This document shows, in pieces, positions 62,701 to 64,000 of a stretch of DNA of 64,000 nt. Numbering within the stretch: the first letter of the stretch is position 1; each line of letters begins with the position of its first letter. The DNA comes from a bacterium. Lineage in GTDB: Bacteria; Chloroflexota; Anaerolineae; Caldilineales; Caldilineaceae. The DNA is taken from positions 1 to 64,000 of the forward strand of contig WGMT01000016.1 of assembly GCA_016124945.1 (NCBI GenBank), given 5' to 3'. The notes under the pieces are model-generated. The model made no database searches. It saw only the letters and a program-made list of their open reading frames with translations, and was not told the origin of the DNA. The translations under genes and the position numbers were made by a program.

Positions 62701-64000
62701 TGCTCCACGTTGGAAGCCAGCGCGGCTTCGCGCGCCGGGCTGTCGTTGGTGAGGCGGAAGTCGTTGTTCGCCAGGTCCACAAAGAGCGGGTCTGAGGTGA
62801 CACGCAGCGTTCCTTCGCTAAAGCCGCCGGGATTTGTGGGCGCTGTGCCGGCGTCGGTTTCGTTGTTGAACCAGAGCGTGCCATTGGCGTTGACGCTGCC
62901 GCCGTCCAACACGAAGACGCCCAATTCATGGAAAGCGATGATGTTGTTGAGCAACGGCACCACACTCTGCGCGCCGCCGGTGGCCTGTACGCTGATGGCG
63001 CTGCCGTCGCCGCCGTTGTTGAAGACGAGGGTGTTGTGTGTCAACTGCGGCGACGCCGAAAGGACGTAGACGCCGCTGCCGCTGCTGCTGGCGGTGTTGC
63101 TCACGATGACATTGTTGATGATCTGTGCGGTGCCGGCCTCAACGTAGACAGCGCCGCCGTTGAGTGCACTGTTCTCAAAGAGATAGTTGCCGTCGAAGAG
63201 GGCCTCGCTGTAGGCGATCATGACGCCGCCCGCCGACTGCGCCTGATTACCGGTGAAGCGGTTGCGGATGATCTGCGCCGGGCTAAAATCAACGTAGATG
63301 GCCCCCGCCGAACCGGCCCTGTTTTGATCGAAGTGGTTACCCGTCACCGTAGCGGCGCTGGCGTCGGCGAAGATGGCGCCGCCAGCGGTGTCGGCGCGGT
63401 TCTGCTTGAAGGTGTTGCCCAGGATCTGTGCCGTGCTGCTGGTGAGGAAGAAAGCACCACCATCTTTGCTGGCGCCGTTGCGCTCGAAGAAGTTGTCTTC
63501 GAAGGTGGCAGTGCTGTTGAGCAAGAAGAAAGCGCCACCGGCCACAGCGTTGTTGGTCGTCACTGTGTTGGTGATGAAGCGGGCGTCACTGCGCAAGAGG
63601 AAGCCCGCGCCGCCGTAGACGACACTGCCGCCGTCGCCAATGATGGTGTTGCTGAAGACGGGCGAGGCATCGACGATGAAGAGATTGCTGCCTGCGTCCT
63701 GGCCGTCGGGGCCGCCGCCCTGGCCGCTGCCGTTGCCGCCCTGAATTGTGAGGTTCTCGATTATCGGCTCTACACCGCCGCTGATGTAGATGGAACGCGC
63801 CGTGCTAATGGGCTGGATCGACGTCACTTGGGTGATTGGGAAGGAGGCCGTCCAATTGTCGGGATCGTAGCCGCCGCGCAGGGTCACGTTCTTGTTGAGG
63901 TAGAGCACCTGACGCACGCCGTTGCGTTCCGTCACCTCGCGGCAGACACCGGCGACCTTGATCAGATCCCCGGCTTCGGCATCGTCGACGGCGGCCTGAA
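59703..64000 (-). CDS. Giant secreted beta-helix protein with Gly-rich repeats (N-terminus beyond window)
   Basis: More than 1430 residues; the frame stays open to the right edge, where DDAEAGDLIKVAGVC precedes the GTG at 63935. The order in the visible part is: a right-handed beta-helix (about 1-450, repeated FxxN...GGAIYV units, ending NVEHDWQGDPRPTDRAPDIGADEYYLP, shortened here), three to four beta-sandwich CARDB/DUF11-like repeats (about 440-770), a large Gly/Asn/Asp-rich block of about 300 residues with repeated VRGGDGGN and GGNGGAG (about 800-1150), and a further beta domain. The end LFLPWIGKE resembles the FLP/YLPL tails of Chloroflexota secreted proteins. It probably sits at the cell surface. 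Catalytic activity is not evident. Confidence 0.85.
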   Translation of the reverse strand, partial: QAAVDDAEAGDLIKVAGVCREVTERNGVRQVLYLNKNVTLRGGYDPDNWTASFPITQVTSIQPISTARSIYISGGVEPIIENLTIQGGNGSGQGGGPDGQDAGSNLFIVDASPVFSNTIIGDGGSVVYGGAGFLLRSDARFITNTVTTNNAVAGGAFFLLNSTATFEDNFFERNGASKDGGAFFLTSSTAQILGNTFKQNRADTAGGAIFADASAATVTGNHFDQNRAGSAGAIYVDFSPAQIIRNRFTGNQAQSAGGVMIAYSEALFDGNYLFENSALNGGAVYVEAGTAQIINNVIVSNTASSSGSGVYVLSASPQLTHNTLVFNNGGDGSAISVQATGGAQSVVPLLNNIIAFHELGVFVLDGGSVNANGTLWFNNETDAGTAPTNPGGFSEGTLRVTSDPLFVDLANNDFRLTNDSPAREAALASNVEHDWQGDPRPTDRAPDIGADEYYLPQMLLSAVASPNPLVAGRPGFITFQIANIGNVALSARVTATLPAGLGGNAVQVWTASIPVGQTWAESVALQIPADLQGEVGYTLDVTTSQRVAERIAGTFSVTPPNFGLVTTIARNPETVILQRPVRYEITADNTGNQSLPLFITATLPTQVTPGGVVTWTVNLAAGARWRETITVTPTTVLPSAELTVRIDIATADGSVSVTQNDTTVIGRSGYVLAQTVTPDPPLMGKPFTITAHVTNTGNVPLQTALTLTLVPDFVGAPVTSQQPINPGQAATKHIALPANSYLGPLTSTLLLAVDGALVEESAFAMTAILAPLGPTIIAVNSGPWNDPNTWQPQRLPNAEDIVGVLSGRTVQLVGAVTVAGVQNNGVILGPPDAALGIFASQEIQNFGEIRATAGAPGRNVELTAKTIYNEGTIAAGDGDDDPQGRGHDGGSVTVNTALLSNQGVIRAGNGGAGASDGGSGGAVNVTISSPTGELLNDGEIRGGNGGAGTSGAGGAGGPIAVTGPGAATPPLADGGGDVIVTGVMQAGNGGNGATAGGDGGGVRLDVGVSANPATPPGGSVSVSEGGVVRGGDGGNVTGGNVTGSGNGGAGGPADAIGLTVDVAGTLRGGNGGNAAGTGISNGGGGGAVTAIGGAGAPGAVKVRGDGVNNGVVRGGDGGNGNPAVGGPQNGGDGGDATLMASPTIEVNNGQVNGGNGGAGTGGGADGSAGDAVIGGGDGNTADTPTILIRGVQTEIAGQDVTIFGGDGLLLKLLGLGSGAINANGILILAVGDAGQIDLSGNGAVIFVSGQIRLFVNGGGLLLDNGVNLNNLGSSTPGVGDARILYLVRLLTPSSLLVRPGEVVLVPVVVTNLAPVPDSYQLLSAGRSVALAPQWTLSTLPPLVPVQGTATARTVLTVTVPATATVGTVQRVDVTAVSFSDAASSALGGTQLIVSGEPLSAFYLPIVGSRQPTPIRESEAQIDLFLPWIGKE

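Overview
The window reads as chromosomal DNA of a member of the Chloroflexota, most likely of the Caldilineae/Anaerolineae type. This is inferred from gene content, not from a marker gene. Supporting signs are MinC and MinD without MinE beside a RodA/FtsW gene, an archaeal/fungal-type aspartate-semialdehyde dehydrogenase, DUF6295-like and YciI/ECF42 gene pairs, a giant secreted beta-helix protein ending in a FLPWIG-type tail, and intergenic spaces full of heptamer tandem repeats and long hairpins. Most genes are fairly G+C rich. The diterpene/signalling block (about 21.4-28.6 kb) looks more A+T rich.

Layout. 0-5.6 kb: the tail of a probable chemoreceptor, a hybrid histidine kinase, a lipid-kinase-like gene, a PAP2 phosphatase and tRNA-Val(CAC). 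5.7-8.6 kb: homoserine dehydrogenase and aspartate-semialdehyde dehydrogenase, followed by a GATTGAC heptamer array. 8.8-15.6 kb: a HAD-like unknown, FtsH, a phosphodiesterase, an SH3/PA14 secreted protein and a Gfo/Idh/MocA oxidoreductase. 15.7-21.3 kb: FmdB-like protein, guanylate kinase, rhomboid protease, MATE transporter and 4-alpha-glucanotransferase. 21.9-28.6 kb: five tightly packed genes (GGDEF/HD-GYP protein, class I terpene synthase, class II diterpene cyclase, response regulator, histidine kinase). 29-37.4 kb: dienelactone hydrolase, small protein, second MATE, flippase-like protein, UDP-glucose dehydrogenase, M16 peptidase and RecF. 37.5-45.7 kb: AlaX-like editing protein, AI-2E family permease, MinC-MinD-RodA, a secreted protein and a second oxidoreductase. 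45.8-51.9 kb: a metal ABC importer whose two permeases carry C-terminal winged-helix domains, with a divergent DtxR-family regulator. 52.1-55.3 kb: YciI protein, ECF42-type sigma factor, a GrdB-like gene with an in-frame UGA, and a MazEF-like pair. 55.4-64 kb: a two-gene multidrug-type ABC exporter and the C-terminal part of a giant secreted protein that runs off the right edge.

Strongest leads. (1) A candidate selenoprotein at 53921-54706: an in-frame TGA lies in a UxxC motif, a SECIS-like hairpin follows, and the family-like sequence continues in frame for 88 residues. (2) A diterpene cyclase pair embedded in a c-di-GMP/two-component operon. (3) A metal importer with regulator-like domains fused to both permeases and a cysteine-rich insertion in one. 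(4) Several families of intergenic repeats: long hairpins, two copies each of at least three dispersed elements, and heptamer arrays. (5) A near-consensus promoter that should give a leaderless mRNA for the DtxR-type regulator.
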